Positions 1-8,849 of a stretch of 64,000 nt of DNA are shown here, piece by piece. The notes under the pieces are model-generated. The model ran no database searches and was not told where the DNA came from. It was given only the letters and a program-made list of their open reading frames with translations. A program made the position numbers and the translations under genes. How positions within the stretch are numbered: the stretch's first letter is position 1; each line of letters begins with the position of its first letter. Source of the stretch: Thiocapsa imhoffii (GTDB lineage: Bacteria; Pseudomonadota; Gammaproteobacteria; Chromatiales; Chromatiaceae); NCBI RefSeq assembly GCF_016583985.1, contig NZ_NRSD01000006.1:62001-126000 (forward strand). The letters run 5' to 3'.

Positions 1-1
1 A

Positions 2-589
2 CAGGGGACGGGGGAATCCTACCTCTACCTGTTCGGTGGTCCCGCGACGGGCAAGACGCATCTGCTACAAGGGGCTTGCCGGGCCGCCATTGATGCGGGT
101 CGCACGGCGCAATATGTGCCACTGGGCCAGTCTGGCCTGCATCCCCTGATCCTCGAGAACCTTGAGCGCCGCGCCCTCCTCGCCATCGATGATGTGCAGC
201 GGATCGTTGGTCAGCCCGACTGGGAGCTGGCCCTCTTTGATCTCTTCAATCGGGCCCGCCACCAGGGTTGTCGCCTTCTGATCGCGGCCACGGCCGCTCC
301 CGATGACCTCGGGCTCGGCCTCCCGGATCTGGCATCGCGACTCCAGTGGGGGCCGCGATACTGTCTCTTGCCGCTAACCGACCGTGATTCCGAGTTGTTG
401 ATCATGCGCGTTGCCGCCGGCTTTGGCATGCGCCTTGGTCCCGAGACCGCGCGCTACATCATGAACAACTGCGCGCGCGACCCGGCGTCCCTGATCGCGA
501 TCGTCGAACGTATTGACCGGATCAGTTTGCGCGAACAACGTCAACCCAGTATCCCGCTGGTGCGGCGCATCGTGCGGGGTGAGGCTTAA
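2..589 (+). CDS. hda: DnaA regulatory inactivator Hda (5' truncated)
   Basis: AAA+ protein that, with the DNA-loaded sliding clamp, stimulates ATP hydrolysis by DnaA and so resets replication initiation. The 5' end lies outside the window; reading opens in frame from base 2. The visible part has the Walker A motif GPATGKTH, Walker B-like LLAIDDVQ and the arginine-finger/sensor region around residues GLPDLASRLQWG, then the C-terminal lid ending at a TAA. About 195 residues are visible, against roughly 230 in the family, so the missing piece should include the clamp-binding N-terminus. It converges with the phosphatidyltransferase gene downstream. Family assignment is firm; Hda rather than DnaA is based on the lack of a DnaA domain IV. 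Confidence 0.93.
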   Translation, partial: QGTGESYLYLFGGPATGKTHLLQGACRAAIDAGRTAQYVPLGQSGLHPLILENLERRALLAIDDVQRIVGQPDWELALFDLFNRARHQGCRLLIAATAAPDDLGLGLPDLASRLQWGPRYCLLPLTDRDSELLIMRVAAGFGMRLGPETARYIMNNCARDPASLIAIVERIDRISLREQRQPSIPLVRRIVRGEA

Positions 590-637
590 GCCTAGAAACC
601 GCCGCTTCTCGTTCGCGGGGGCCGGCCCGCCCGCGCC

Positions 638-1198
638 CTAACCGCGCCGCCGCCAACCACGCGCCCGGGCCTTGTGCCCCCAGATCCAAACGTATTGGGC
701 GCCGCTGGTGACCACGGCCAGCAGGGTGAGCCAACTGGTCGCCGTGATCAGCCCCTGCGCGAGTGGCCAACCGCCCGCGTGCGTGATCACCATGACCAAC
801 AGGATGAGCTGCAGGGCCGTATTGAACTTGCTGGCCAGGGTGGGTGACGCCTCGATCGCCTCAATCCCCCAGTGATAGATCAGGGCCCCCGAAACGATGA
901 CGAGGTCGCGCAGGATGACGGCCACCACCAACCAAAACGGGACCAGCCCTTGCCAGCCCAAGACCAGGAAACAGGTGATCAGCAGGGCCTTGTCCGCCAG
1001 CGGATCCAGGATCCCGCCGAGCCGTGACTGCCAGCCGAACCGCTTGGCCAGGAAGCCATCGAGCCCGTCGGAGAGGCCGGCCAGGGCAAACAGAACCAAG
1101 GCCGCGCCATACTGGCCCGCGAGCAACAGATAGCCCACCGGGACCACGGCGATCAATCGCAAGATGCTGATGAGATTAGGAAGATCCTTGAGCTTCAC
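638..1198 (-). CDS. CDP-alcohol phosphatidyltransferase family protein (PgsA-like)
   Basis: Integral membrane enzyme that transfers a phosphatidyl group from a CDP-linked lipid to an alcohol; PgsA uses glycerol-3-phosphate to begin phosphatidylglycerol synthesis. The signature D-x2-DG-x2-A(K)R-x8-G-x3-D-x3-D is present as DGLDGFLAKR followed by GGILDPLAD. About five hydrophobic segments follow. I chose the GTG start at 1198 because GGAG sits seven bases upstream; an in-frame start at 1231 would add 11 residues with no clear ribosome-binding site. It diverges from purM. Substrate is uncertain: it could be a PgsA paralogue or a cardiolipin synthase of the CDP-alcohol type. Confidence 0.85.
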   Translation of the reverse strand: MKLKDLPNLISILRLIAVVPVGYLLLAGQYGAALVLFALAGLSDGLDGFLAKRFGWQSRLGGILDPLADKALLITCFLVLGWQGLVPFWLVVAVILRDLVIVSGALIYHWGIEAIEASPTLASKFNTALQLILLVMVITHAGGWPLAQGLITATSWLTLLAVVTSGAQYVWIWGHKARARGWRRRG

Positions 1199-1393
1199 GA
1201 ACAGACTCCAAGTCGAACACCGTCGTACCAAACCAGGATCCTAGTCTGGTCTTTGGTGCCTGTCCAAGGTGGCATGTCGCCCACCAGCCGCCGTCGCCGT
1301 CACCAGCCCCCTCCCACGGCGCATGACCACCCGACTCGAAGTGAGCGTGATCGGTTAGAATGATCCTTCGCGTCCATCCCTAGGAGCCCGAGC

Positions 1394-2467
1394 GTGTCGC
1401 AGGATTCTGCTTCCCCCCCAGCCGCCCCACTCAGCTATCGTGACGCGGGGGTCGACATCGATGCCGGCGCCCGGCTCATCGAGCGCATCAAGCCGTTCGC
1501 CGCGGCCACGGCCCGACCGGGGGTGATCACCGGACTCGGCGGCTTCGGCGCGCTCTTCGAGCTCCCACTGACAGAGTATCGCGAGCCCGTCCTGGTCTCG
1601 GGTACCGACGGGGTTGGCACCAAGTTGAAATTGGCCATCGCGCTCGACCACCACGAGGGGATCGGCATTGACTTGGTCGCGATGTGCGCGAACGACATCC
1701 TGGTGAGCGGGGCAGAGCCGCTGTTTTTTCTCGACTATTTCGCCACCGGACGGTTGGATCTCGAGGTTGCGACGGCAGTGATCGAGGGCATTGCCCGGGG
1801 CTGCACCCTCGCCGGCTGCGCCCTGACAGGGGGTGAAACAGCGGAGATGCCGGGCGTCTATGCCGCGGGTGATTATGATCTTGCGGGCTTCTGTGTCGGG
1901 ATCGCCGAGAAGTCCGAGCTGATTCTGCCCGAACGGGTTCAGGTCGGCGACGTCCTCATCGGACTCGCCTCCTCCGGTCCCCATTCGAACGGTTACTCCC
2001 TGATCCGCAAGGTCATCGAGATCAGCGGGGCCGACCTGCGGGTCCCCTTCGACGGAGCCACGCTCGGTGCGCGTCTGTTGGAGCCGACCCGGATCTATGT
2101 CCGCGCGGTGCTGCCCCTGACACGCACCCTGCGCGTCCATGCACTCGCTCATATCACCGGCGGTGGACTCACCGAGAATCTGCCACGCGTCCTGCCGGAC
2201 GACACCCGCGCCCGCATCGAGCTGGCGAGTTGGGAACGACCCCCGGTCTTCAACTGGATCCAAGACCAGGGCGGTATCACCGAGGAAGAGATGTTGCGGA
2301 CCTTCAATTGCGGTATCGGCATGGTCATCGCGGTCGCCGCGGCCGATGTTGATGCCGCGCTCGCGCACTTGCGTGACGCCGGCGAGGACGCGCGCGTCAT
2401 CGGGGAGGTCGTGGCCGGCGCGGGCCCGGCCGCGGTCGAATACCGTGGCGAACCCCGCCATGACTGA
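1394..2467 (+). CDS. purM: Phosphoribosylformylglycinamidine cyclo-ligase PurM
   Basis: AIR synthetase, the fifth step of de novo purine synthesis: ATP-dependent ring closure of FGAM to aminoimidazole ribotide in the cytosol. The 357-residue product has the family N-terminus ([12 protein letters not shown]), the [10 protein letters not shown] substrate loop, the [19 protein letters not shown] core, GGETAEMPG and [14 protein letters not shown]. Start is GTG at 1394 following GGAGCCCGAGC. The stop overlaps the purN start by eight bases, so the two are translationally coupled. The purM-purN pair next to hda is a common gammaproteobacterial arrangement. Confidence 0.97.
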   Translation: MSQDSASPPAAPLSYRDAGVDIDAGARLIERIKPFAAATARPGVITGLGGFGALFELPLTEYREPVLVSGTDGVGTKLKLAIALDHHEGIGIDLVAMCANDILVSGAEPLFFLDYFATGRLDLEVATAVIEGIARGCTLAGCALTGGETAEMPGVYAAGDYDLAGFCVGIAEKSELILPERVQVGDVLIGLASSGPHSNGYSLIRKVIEISGADLRVPFDGATLGARLLEPTRIYVRAVLPLTRTLRVHALAHITGGGLTENLPRVLPDDTRARIELASWERPPVFNWIQDQGGITEEEMLRTFNCGIGMVIAVAAADVDAALAHLRDAGEDARVIGEVVAGAGPAAVEYRGEPRHD

Positions 2468-3134
2468 CGCCCGACGCGCGCGAATCCTGGTGCTCATCTC
2501 GGGCGGCGGGAGCAATCTCCAGGCGCTGATCGACGCAGCCACCGCGGGCGCGCCCTTCGTCATCAGCGCGGTGGTCAGTAATCGTAGCGATGCCTTTGGT
2601 CTCGAGCGGGCACGGCGTGCGGGTATCCCGAGTGCCGTGCTCGACCATCGCGACTATGGCGAGCGAGCGGACTATGATGCCGCGCTGGCCACCCTGATCG
2701 AGTCCTTCACCCCCGACCTCGTCACACTTGCCGGCTTCATGCGGATCCTCACGCCCCACTTCGTCGCCGGCTACAGCGGGCGCATGCTCAACATCCACCC
2801 CTCCTTGCTGCCGAAGTTCCGTGGCTTACAGACCCACCGTCGGGTCTTGGAAGCACGGGAATCAGAGCATGGGGCGAGCGTGCATTTCGTGACGGCCGAA
2901 CTCGACGGCGGCCCGGTCGTGGTCCAAGCGCGGGTTGCGGTGCGGCCCGAGGATGACGCCGAGACCCTTGCGGCCCGGGTGCTCGCGCGCGAGCATGTCA
3001 TCTACCCCCTGGCGGTGCGCTGGTTCGCCGAAGGGCGGCTGAGGCTGAACGCGGACGGCGTCCCCTGGCTGGACGGCGCGCCGTTGCACGCGCCCGTCCT
3101 GATCGACTCGCCATACCCCTCCACGTCACCCTGA
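2460..3134 (+). CDS. purN: Phosphoribosylglycinamide formyltransferase PurN
   Basis: GAR transformylase, which uses 10-formyl-tetrahydrofolate to formylate GAR in purine synthesis. Motifs seen are [15 protein letters not shown] (phosphate-binding loop), the catalytic region [13 protein letters not shown] followed by [14 protein letters not shown] with the conserved Asn-x-His-Pro-Ser, and [17 protein letters not shown] with its catalytic Asp. The 224-residue length fits the family. Start ATG at 2460 lies inside the end of purM, giving an eight-base overlap and coupled translation. The last 20 residues (ending DSPYPSTSP) run a little past the usual family end. Confidence 0.97.
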   Translation: MTDARRARILVLISGGGSNLQALIDAATAGAPFVISAVVSNRSDAFGLERARRAGIPSAVLDHRDYGERADYDAALATLIESFTPDLVTLAGFMRILTPHFVAGYSGRMLNIHPSLLPKFRGLQTHRRVLEARESEHGASVHFVTAELDGGPVVVQARVAVRPEDDAETLAARVLAREHVIYPLAVRWFAEGRLRLNADGVPWLDGAPLHAPVLIDSPYPSTSP

Positions 3135-3245
3135 CGCAGCGACCGGACTGACATCTCGCCGAACCCACGCCGAGCCTTCGAGCCCCTGGAGCAGGCTGGC
3201 ACCCGAACGCAACTCGGCTCCCTCGACCCGATCGGTCTCGGCAGA

Positions 3246-3524
3246 TCAGTCCGAGCGGGGCGTCAGCTCATTCGCTTGCCCCTCGCCACTGCCGCCGGAA
3301 AAACTCGCGGCGTTGGTCAGCATCTTCTGGAACAGATCCCAAGACGCCATGGTGCCGGCAACATAGGGCTGAAAGAGCTTGATCGGATCATAGCCCTCGG
3401 CACCCGAGACCATGCGCTGCCGGATATCCTCCATCAGCTCCCGCTGAAAGGCCTCGACATCCGGCAATCCGAAGAGCTTGCGCATCTCCTCTGGGGTGAC
3501 TTCGACATCGACGCTGATCTTCAT
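3246..3524 (-). CDS. DUF6489 family small protein
   Basis: A 92-residue soluble protein beginning MKISVDVEVTPEEMRKLFGLPDV, the pattern I recognise from the DUF6489 family. A predicted beta-strand opening is followed by an amphipathic helix, VEAFQRELMEDIRQRM, and a C-terminal segment that resembles a phasin-like helix, with WDLFQKMLTNAASF. The start is set by an excellent AGGAGG eight bases upstream. It sits alone between purN and another small gene on the same strand. Function is unknown; a link to polyhydroxyalkanoate granules or membranes would be a guess. Confidence 0.75.
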   Translation of the reverse strand: MKISVDVEVTPEEMRKLFGLPDVEAFQRELMEDIRQRMVSGAEGYDPIKLFQPYVAGTMASWDLFQKMLTNAASFSGGSGEGQANELTPRSD

Positions 3525-3633
3525 CGGGGTTCCTCCTCGGTGCGGCACGGCCAGGGGAGCCTGACCGCGCGCTAAAACGACCACAGATAGGCGCGGACCG
3601 CTCGAACCGGACCACACGATCTGTGATCAGTGG

Positions 3634-4095
3634 CTAATGCCGACTCGCGCGTGGCACGCTGTCGGTCGGTGTCGGATCCTCCACCGCGACCGTCCGTCGC
3701 ACGCGCCGCCCAAGCAGCACGGAGGCACGCTCGAAGGCGCGCATCGCCTCGCGCGCGTTCCATTCCCACTCGGACGGATGCGCATTGACCGGAAACTGCC
3801 AATGTCCAGTGGTCAGAACGATGCCGATCCGAACCTCAAGGGTCCAATCATGCCAAACGGTCTCAGGTTGGTCGTCCTCGACGAACTCTTGTTCAGCCAG
3901 GCGCGCATAATTGCCGGAACGGTCTTCCAACGAGACCAGATTCGACAACACCAGTGCCTCTTCAATGCAACTTGTCCACCCGGTATGCACGGCACTGGCC
4001 GTGCCCATTAAGGCATGGATCAGGAGCGCGGGGGTCAGGCTCACTGACAGGGGGGTTTCCCAGTCAGGCTCGGCGACTTCGGTTTCTGTGGTCAT
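3634..4095 (-). CDS. Hypothetical protein
   Basis: A 153-residue acidic protein I do not recognise. It has no signal peptide. A short hydrophobic helix near residues 20-35 (SLTPALLIHALMGTASAV) is probably part of a soluble fold, and the middle is Trp-rich (WHDWTLEVRIG and WQFPVNAHPSEWEW). The C-terminal 40 residues are basic and look disordered. Start ATG at 4095 follows AGGAAGAG at good spacing; an in-frame start at 4149 lacks one. It is probably a single-gene transcript upstream of the DUF6489 gene and divergent from the MTH1187-type gene. Confidence 0.6.
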   Translation of the reverse strand: MTTETEVAEPDWETPLSVSLTPALLIHALMGTASAVHTGWTSCIEEALVLSNLVSLEDRSGNYARLAEQEFVEDDQPETVWHDWTLEVRIGIVLTTGHWQFPVNAHPSEWEWNAREAMRAFERASVLLGRRVRRTVAVEDPTPTDSVPRASRH

Positions 4096-4341
4096 GCTCT
4101 CTTCCTGACGGTCGTCGGTTCCCCACTGGAGACTGGGCGTCGAATCCACCTCAGTCTATAGTCCCCCTTGGCCACAGGGCAATCCTCATCGTACGCTGCC
4201 AGCAGCGACGACGGATCCACGGCCACTGTGCTGGATCGATGCGGCGGGCGGGTCCAGGCGATTGGGCATCCGGCGTGCGAACCGGCCAAATCAGCCGCCG
4301 CGGCACCCATTCATCGCAGAACCAGACCCAGAGGCGTGACC

Positions 4342-4656
4342 ATGTCCGTTCTACTCGATCTCAGTATCTTCCCGATGGACCAAGGCGAAGGCGTCAGCGG
4401 TTTCGTCGCCCCCGTGATCGCGATGATCCGCGACAGTGGCCAACCCTATCGTCTCTCTCCCATGGGGACCATCATCGAGACCGAGACCCTCGCCGAGGCC
4501 CTGGCGATCCTGGAGTGCGCACACACCATCCTCGCGCAACGGGGCTGTCAGCGGATCTATGCCACGGCGAAATTCGACATCCGATCCGGGCCGCTGGGAC
4601 GCCTCGAGGGCAAGATCGTCGCGGTGCAAGAGCGCATCGGTCCGGTCGCAACCTGA
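4342..4656 (+). CDS. MTH1187 family thiamine-binding protein (UPF0045/YkoF-like)
   Basis: A 104-residue ferredoxin-fold protein of the UPF0045/MTH1187 family. Members bind thiamine or hydroxymethylpyrimidine-like ligands as small oligomers in the cytoplasm. The N-terminal strand MSVLLDLSIFPMDQGEGVSGFV and the YRLSPMGTIIETET stretch are diagnostic of the family. The ATG at 4342 matches the conserved N-terminus; there is only a weak GAGGCG element upstream. The metallophosphoesterase gene follows 124 bases downstream on the same strand. No thiamine biosynthesis genes are close by, so the physiological ligand is not confirmed. Confidence 0.83.
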   Translation: MSVLLDLSIFPMDQGEGVSGFVAPVIAMIRDSGQPYRLSPMGTIIETETLAEALAILECAHTILAQRGCQRIYATAKFDIRSGPLGRLEGKIVAVQERIGPVAT

Positions 4657-4780
4657 CAGGCTCCCAGTGCGCGGGCGGCGCCTCGAACAGGTGCGCGCGC
4701 CCGCGCAGGCTGCAGTCTCACGAAAGATCCCCATCTGCTCGGTATACTTCCGTCCTGACCCACTAGCAGAGAATCAACCG

Positions 4781-5623
4781 ATGAAGGTCGTGATCTTTTC
4801 CGATGTCCAGGCCAACCTCCCTGCGATGGAGGCCGCAGTCGAGCAGATCCTCGATCTCCATGCGGATCTCGTCATCATGGACGGTGACCTGGTGAACCGA
4901 GGCCCGAGCAGCCGCGCCTGTGTCGAGACCTTTGACCAACTGCGACGCCAGCTCGGATGGCTACCGGTCAAGGGCAATCACGAGGCCTGGATCCTGCGCT
5001 GCCTGCGGGTGGCACCACGCGATGCACTGGAGGCCCAGATGCGACAGTTCGCTGACTGGACCGCGCTGCAGGTCCGCGACCGCCTCGACGCCCTCGAAAA
5101 CTGGCCCGATCATCTCTGCTTTCATGGCGCCCATGAGGCGAGTTGGGTCCATGTGACCCATGGCACCATGGCCGGTAACCGCATCGGCATTACCGCCAAT
5201 CTGGCCGACGAAGAGATTCGGGGCCAGCTTCCAGATGACATCGCCCTCTTCGTCACCGCGCACACCCACCGTCCCCTCGAGCGTGAACTCGATGGAGTGC
5301 CCATCCTGAATGTCGGCTCGGTCGGCTCGCCGTTCGACGGCGACGTACGCGGCAGTTATGCCATCCTCGAAGAACGACGGGGGCGTTGGCATTGGGAGAT
5401 CGTGCGCTTCCACTACGACCGCACGCGGGCGCAACAGGATTTCGAGGATTCCGGCTTCCTCGAGGGGGGTGGTCCACTCACGCACATCCTCTTCGAGGAG
5501 TGGCGTCAGGCACGGCTGCTGATGCCGTTATGGCGACGTGAATTCGAACCGAGCGTGCTCGCGGGCGAGCGTGAACTCGCACCGGCGGTCGAGGCCTTCC
5601 TACGGGTCGCCACAGCTCCCTAG
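4781..5623 (+). CDS. Metallophosphoesterase family protein with altered first metal motif
   Basis: A 280-residue calcineurin-like phosphoesterase of the YfcE/protein-phosphatase type. The metal motifs are FSDVQANL (residues 5-12), GDLVNRG, KGNHEAW, HVTHGT, TAHTHRP and NVGSVG. The usual D-x-H of the first motif reads D-V-Q, so one metal-ligand histidine is replaced by Gln; all others are kept. The family hydrolyses phosphodiesters or phosphomonoesters in a two-metal active site, and the substrate here is unknown. The C-terminal 60 residues (WRQARLLMPLWRREFEPS) are an extension beyond the fold. Strong palindromes follow the stop codon. Confidence 0.85.
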   Translation: MKVVIFSDVQANLPAMEAAVEQILDLHADLVIMDGDLVNRGPSSRACVETFDQLRRQLGWLPVKGNHEAWILRCLRVAPRDALEAQMRQFADWTALQVRDRLDALENWPDHLCFHGAHEASWVHVTHGTMAGNRIGITANLADEEIRGQLPDDIALFVTAHTHRPLERELDGVPILNVGSVGSPFDGDVRGSYAILEERRGRWHWEIVRFHYDRTRAQQDFEDSGFLEGGGPLTHILFEEWRQARLLMPLWRREFEPSVLAGERELAPAVEAFLRVATAP

Positions 5624-5701
5624 GGCAGGACACCCGCGGGTCCGGACGAACAGACGAGCGGCAAGTGACGGATCAGTGCCTTGGAGCGATGAGAGGCGGG
5701 T

Positions 5702-5718
5702 CACGTCGTGACGACGTG
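5702..5718. promoter_or_regulatory. 17-bp perfect palindrome (possible operator)
   Basis: The sequence CACGTCGTGACGACGTG has eight-base arms around a single central G. It lies 80 bases past the metallophosphoesterase stop and about 320 bases upstream (in the minus-strand sense, downstream) of the small membrane-protein gene. It may be an operator or part of a 3' structured region. No protein is assigned. Confidence 0.35.
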
Positions 5719-5742
5719 TGGCGCTTGACGGCGCGGAAGTTG

Positions 5743-5771
5743 ACCCGAGTGCGCGGAACACGCACTCGGGT
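5743..5771. terminator. Strong 11-bp stem-loop between converging genes
   Basis: Arms at 5743-5753 and 5761-5771 (ACCCGAGTGCG and its exact complement) enclose a seven-base loop. It lies between the plus-strand metallophosphoesterase and the minus-strand small membrane protein, as expected for a bidirectional terminator. Neither side has a real T-tract, so factor-independent termination is uncertain. Confidence 0.45.
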
Positions 5772-5852
5772 TCGGCGGGATGGCGGCATTCACAGAGTCG
5801 ACTCCGAGGTCTTCGGATCAATCCGCTTCGATTGGGTTGGACGATGGGACAT

Positions 5853-6035
5853 TCAGCGTGCGCTGCCCTGATCCTGATGACTCAGAAGGAACAGCATGGC
5901 GCCCGGAGCCAAGGTGCCCCAAAACACCATCGCAACCCAGGGGCTGGCGAGCAGCGCCGCGCCTCCATAGGTTAATCCAGAGAGGAGAAGGAACAGGCCC
6001 GCGGTGACAAGACTCAAGATTAACGGCATCATCAT
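5853..6035 (-). CDS. Small two-helix membrane protein
   Basis: A 60-residue hydrophobic protein, MMMPLILSLVTAGLFLLLS..., with two predicted transmembrane helices (about residues 3-22 and 28-50) joined by a short Gly-rich turn and a polar C-terminus. AGGAAAC lies immediately upstream of the ATG at 6035, and the region before it is AT-rich and promoter-like. I do not recognise the family. It is short, but coding is supported by the ribosome-binding site and the clean hydrophobic pattern. Confidence 0.55.
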   Translation of the reverse strand: MMMPLILSLVTAGLFLLLSGLTYGGAALLASPWVAMVFWGTLAPGAMLFLLSHQDQGSAR

Positions 6036-6298
6036 TGTTTCCTATTTGCGACATTGCATGATCAGTATATTAGTCTTTACTAAATAACATGCAAGCACCA
6101 GGGTCCGCCCGCACCCTCCTAAACAACTTGAAATCAGCCTTGATGAAACAAACTGATACAGTCCATTCAATCGATTAAACAAATGCTTATCTTGAAATCC
6201 GACAACCGCACTCAGGTCAATGCGAGGCTGTGGGCCAAATTGCATCAAGTTGTAACCAGGTCTGTTGCATCAACACCACACAACGCCTGGGTGAACGC
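6036..6298. other. AT-rich intergenic region between divergent genes
   Basis: This 263-base stretch has markedly lower GC than its surroundings and separates the minus-strand membrane protein from hslO. It probably carries both promoters. A minus-strand reading of 68 codons here has no family resemblance or ribosome-binding site and I do not call it. Confidence 0.4.
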
Positions 6299-7171
6299 AT
6301 GAGCGAAACCGATCGCCTCTATCGATTTCTGTTCGAGGGCCTTGGAATTCGCGGGAATCTTGTTCATCTCGATGCCAGTTGGCGCGCGGTCCAAAGCACC
6401 CACCCCTATCCGCAGCCGGTGCGCGACCTGCTAGGCGAGGCCCTGGCCGCCGTGACCCTGTTGTCCGCAACGCTCAAGATCGAGGGATCTCTGATCCTGC
6501 AAGCACAAGGAAGCGGCCCGTTGCGCACCCTGGTGGCTCAGGCCAACCAGGCGAGTCAGGTGCGTGGACTGGCCCGTTGGGAGGGTGAGGTGCCCAGCGA
6601 GGGCCCCCTGAGCGCCCGCTTCGGTAGCGGCCATCTGGCGCTGAGCATCGCGCAACGCGACGGCACGCCCTACCAGGGCATCGTGCCACTCGACGGGCCG
6701 GATCTGACTGCCGCGATCGAGCGCTACTTTCGTGACTCCGAGCAGTTGCCGACCCGGCTCTGGTTGAGCGCGAACGCCAGTCGCGCGGCGGGTCTACTCA
6801 TTCAGCATTTGCCGAGTCAACCCCTCCTCGCGGAGGATTGGGAGCGCATCGCCATCCTGGCCGCGACCCTGACCACGCACGAGTTGACCGAGCAGCGTGC
6901 CGCCGACCTGCTGTATCGTCTGTTCAACGAAGAAACGGTGCGACTGTTCGAGCCCGAACCCATCGCATTCCGCTGCGGGTGCTCGCGTCAGCGGATTGAA
7001 GACACACTCAAACTGCTCGGGGCCGACGAGGTCGATGCCATCCTCGCGGAGGAAGGCGCGGTCGAGGTCACCTGCGAATTTTGTAACCGCAGGTATCGAC
7101 TCGATGTGATCGACGCGAAACAGCTCTTCACCGGACAGCCACGGCACGATCCCTCGCCATCACAGCATTGA
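6299..7171 (+). CDS. hslO: Redox-regulated chaperone Hsp33
   Basis: Cytosolic holdase that is switched on by oxidation: zinc release from four cysteines unfolds a linker and exposes the client-binding surface. The N-terminal domain (RYRFLFEG region, GEALAAVTLLSATLKIEG, GIVPL) is followed by the C-terminal redox switch CGCS...CEFC, which matches the C-x-C...C-x2-C zinc centre. The 290-residue length is normal. ATG at 6299 matches the family N-terminus (MSETDRLYRF); the longer in-frame opening upstream is non-homologous. It stands in front of the nucleoside transporter gene, 30 bases away, likely cotranscribed. Confidence 0.95.
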   Translation: MSETDRLYRFLFEGLGIRGNLVHLDASWRAVQSTHPYPQPVRDLLGEALAAVTLLSATLKIEGSLILQAQGSGPLRTLVAQANQASQVRGLARWEGEVPSEGPLSARFGSGHLALSIAQRDGTPYQGIVPLDGPDLTAAIERYFRDSEQLPTRLWLSANASRAAGLLIQHLPSQPLLAEDWERIAILAATLTTHELTEQRAADLLYRLFNEETVRLFEPEPIAFRCGCSRQRIEDTLKLLGADEVDAILAEEGAVEVTCEFCNRRYRLDVIDAKQLFTGQPRHDPSPSQH

Positions 7172-7201
7172 CCGCACACCGTCTCAACAGAGGAGCGCGC
7201 C

Positions 7202-8452
7202 ATGTTGGAAACCCTGCAGCCCGTTCTTGGGCTGGCCGCGATCATCCTGCTGGCGTGGGCGCTGAGCGAACAACGCACGGAGATCGCGCCACGCTTGATC
7301 ATCGCGGGTTTGGCGCTGCAATTTGGACTCGCCTGGTTGCTGCTGAAGATTCCCTGGGTACAAGCCGCCTTCGTTGCACTGAATTCCATCGTGCTCGCCC
7401 TGCAACAGGCGACCCTGAGCGGAACCGAAGTGGTGTTCGGTTACATCGGCGGTGGTGCCCCGCCCTTCGACCTCGCATATCCTCAGCACAACATCGTGCT
7501 GGCGTTTCAGGCGCTGCCGCTGATCCTCGTCATGAGCGCCCTCTCCGCCCTTCTCTTCTATTGGCGCATCCTGCCCCTCCTGGTGCGCGCTTTCGCCTGG
7601 CTCCTGCGTCACACACTCGGCACTGGGGGAGCACTCGGTCTCGGCGCCGCCGCCAACGTCCTGGTGGGGATGACCGAGGCGCCCCTGCTCATCCGTCCCT
7701 ATCTCGCCGGCTTGTCTCGCTCGGCTCTTTTCGCGCTGATGACCTGTGGCATGGCGACCGTCGCCGGCACCGTGTTGTTGCTCTATGCCACGATCATCAG
7801 TGACAGCATCCCGAATGCCATCGGCCATCTCCTGACCGCCTCGCTGATCAGTGCGCCCGCCGCCCTGATGTTGGCGGGTATCCTGATCCCCGAGCCGGCC
7901 GGTGCCGCGACCGTCATCCCGAGCGCGGACCGGAGCGAGGCGCGCAGCAGCATGGATGCGATCACCCGCGGCACCCTCGAGGCCATCCCCTTGTGGCTGA
8001 ACATCATGGCCATGCTGATCGTCATGCTCGCACTGGTCAGTCTGCTCAACCAAGCACTGGCGCTGCTGCCCGCCGTCGCCGCGGAACCTCTCACGGCGCA
8101 ACGCATCCTCGGCTGGGCACTGGCGCCGATCGTTTGGCTCATCGGCATCCCCTGGTCCGAGGCGCAAACCGCTGGTGCCCTGATGGGGATCAAGACCATT
8201 TTGAACGAATTTCTCGCCTATCTCGAACTCGCCGCGACGCCCAGCAGCGAGTTGAGTCCTCGCAGCCAACTCATCATGAGCTATGCCCTCTGTGGCTTCG
8301 CCAATCTCGGCAGCCTGGGCATCATGATCGGAGGACTTGCCGCGATGGTGCCCGAGCGGCGCGACGAGATCGTCGCGCTCGGCATGAAATCAATCCTCGC
8401 CGGAACCATGGCGACCCTGATGACGGGCGCGGTGGTCGCACTGGTGCTCTGA
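7202..8452 (+). CDS. Concentrative nucleoside transporter (NupC/CNT family)
   Basis: Inner-membrane H+- or Na+-coupled nucleoside symporter of 416 residues. Family signatures are AANVLVGMTEAPLLIRPYL (the nucleoside/cation-site hairpin), MTCGMATVAGTVLLLYA and SYALCGFANLGSLGI near the C-terminus. About ten hydrophobic segments span the protein. AGGAG lies directly before the ATG at 7202. It would salvage nucleosides from outside. The coupling ion cannot be decided from these residues. Confidence 0.9.
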   Translation: MLETLQPVLGLAAIILLAWALSEQRTEIAPRLIIAGLALQFGLAWLLLKIPWVQAAFVALNSIVLALQQATLSGTEVVFGYIGGGAPPFDLAYPQHNIVLAFQALPLILVMSALSALLFYWRILPLLVRAFAWLLRHTLGTGGALGLGAAANVLVGMTEAPLLIRPYLAGLSRSALFALMTCGMATVAGTVLLLYATIISDSIPNAIGHLLTASLISAPAALMLAGILIPEPAGAATVIPSADRSEARSSMDAITRGTLEAIPLWLNIMAMLIVMLALVSLLNQALALLPAVAAEPLTAQRILGWALAPIVWLIGIPWSEAQTAGALMGIKTILNEFLAYLELAATPSSELSPRSQLIMSYALCGFANLGSLGIMIGGLAAMVPERRDEIVALGMKSILAGTMATLMTGAVVALVL

Positions 8453-8662
8453 ACCGGTTTCGGCCCTCGGACTCGACCGCGATCGAATGGGTCATCATGC
8501 TGTTGATGCGCCTGCACGACCGCGGTCCTGTCGGCAGACAGCTCGATCGAGAACGGGAGATGGCCGGACCGCGGGAATCCCTGGGACACGGCGAAGCCTT
8601 TGGATTGGGACGGTTCGCGTGAGGACAGAGGTCCGGTGGCGATGGATGGGGAATGAGAGACG
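8453..8662. other. Intergenic region before tRNA-Met
   Basis: No gene is supported in this 210-base stretch between the convergent nucleoside-transporter gene and tRNA-Met. Short readings on both strands are proline/arginine-rich GC artefacts. Confidence 0.4.
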
Positions 8663-8739
8663 TGGTGGCTACGGGTAGACTCGAACTACCGACCCTCGCA
8701 TTATGAGTGCGATGCTCTAACCAACTGAGCTACGTAGCC
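8663..8739 (-). tRNA. tRNA-Met (CAU), elongator type
   Basis: Read on the minus strand this is a complete cloverleaf of 77 bases including encoded CCA. The acceptor stem GGCTACG pairs with CGTAGCC, the D arm is GCTCAGTTGGTTAGAGC, and the anticodon loop CTCATAA carries CAT. The T arm is GGTAG-TTCGAGT-CTACC. The G1-C72 pair and the D-arm sequence are typical of elongator tRNA-Met rather than the initiator. Lysidine-modified tRNA-Ile2 also has a CAT anticodon but differs in its acceptor stem. Confidence 0.95.
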
Positions 8740-8849
8740 TTCGAAGAGCGAAGATCATACGGATCGGAGCGACCGACGTCAACTCCCCCGCGACTCGCAG
8801 GGCGACCGCACGGCCCACCTCCATGAGCAAGTCGAGCCGGTTGTGGACC

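Noticed and set aside
1355..2563. 402-codon minus-strand open frame across purM
   Set aside because: It mirrors purM codons; composition is Asp/Gly/Arg-rich and motif-free.
6042..6248. 68-codon minus-strand ORF in the AT-rich gap before hslO
   Set aside because: No family resemblance and no ribosome-binding site; the region is better explained as promoters.
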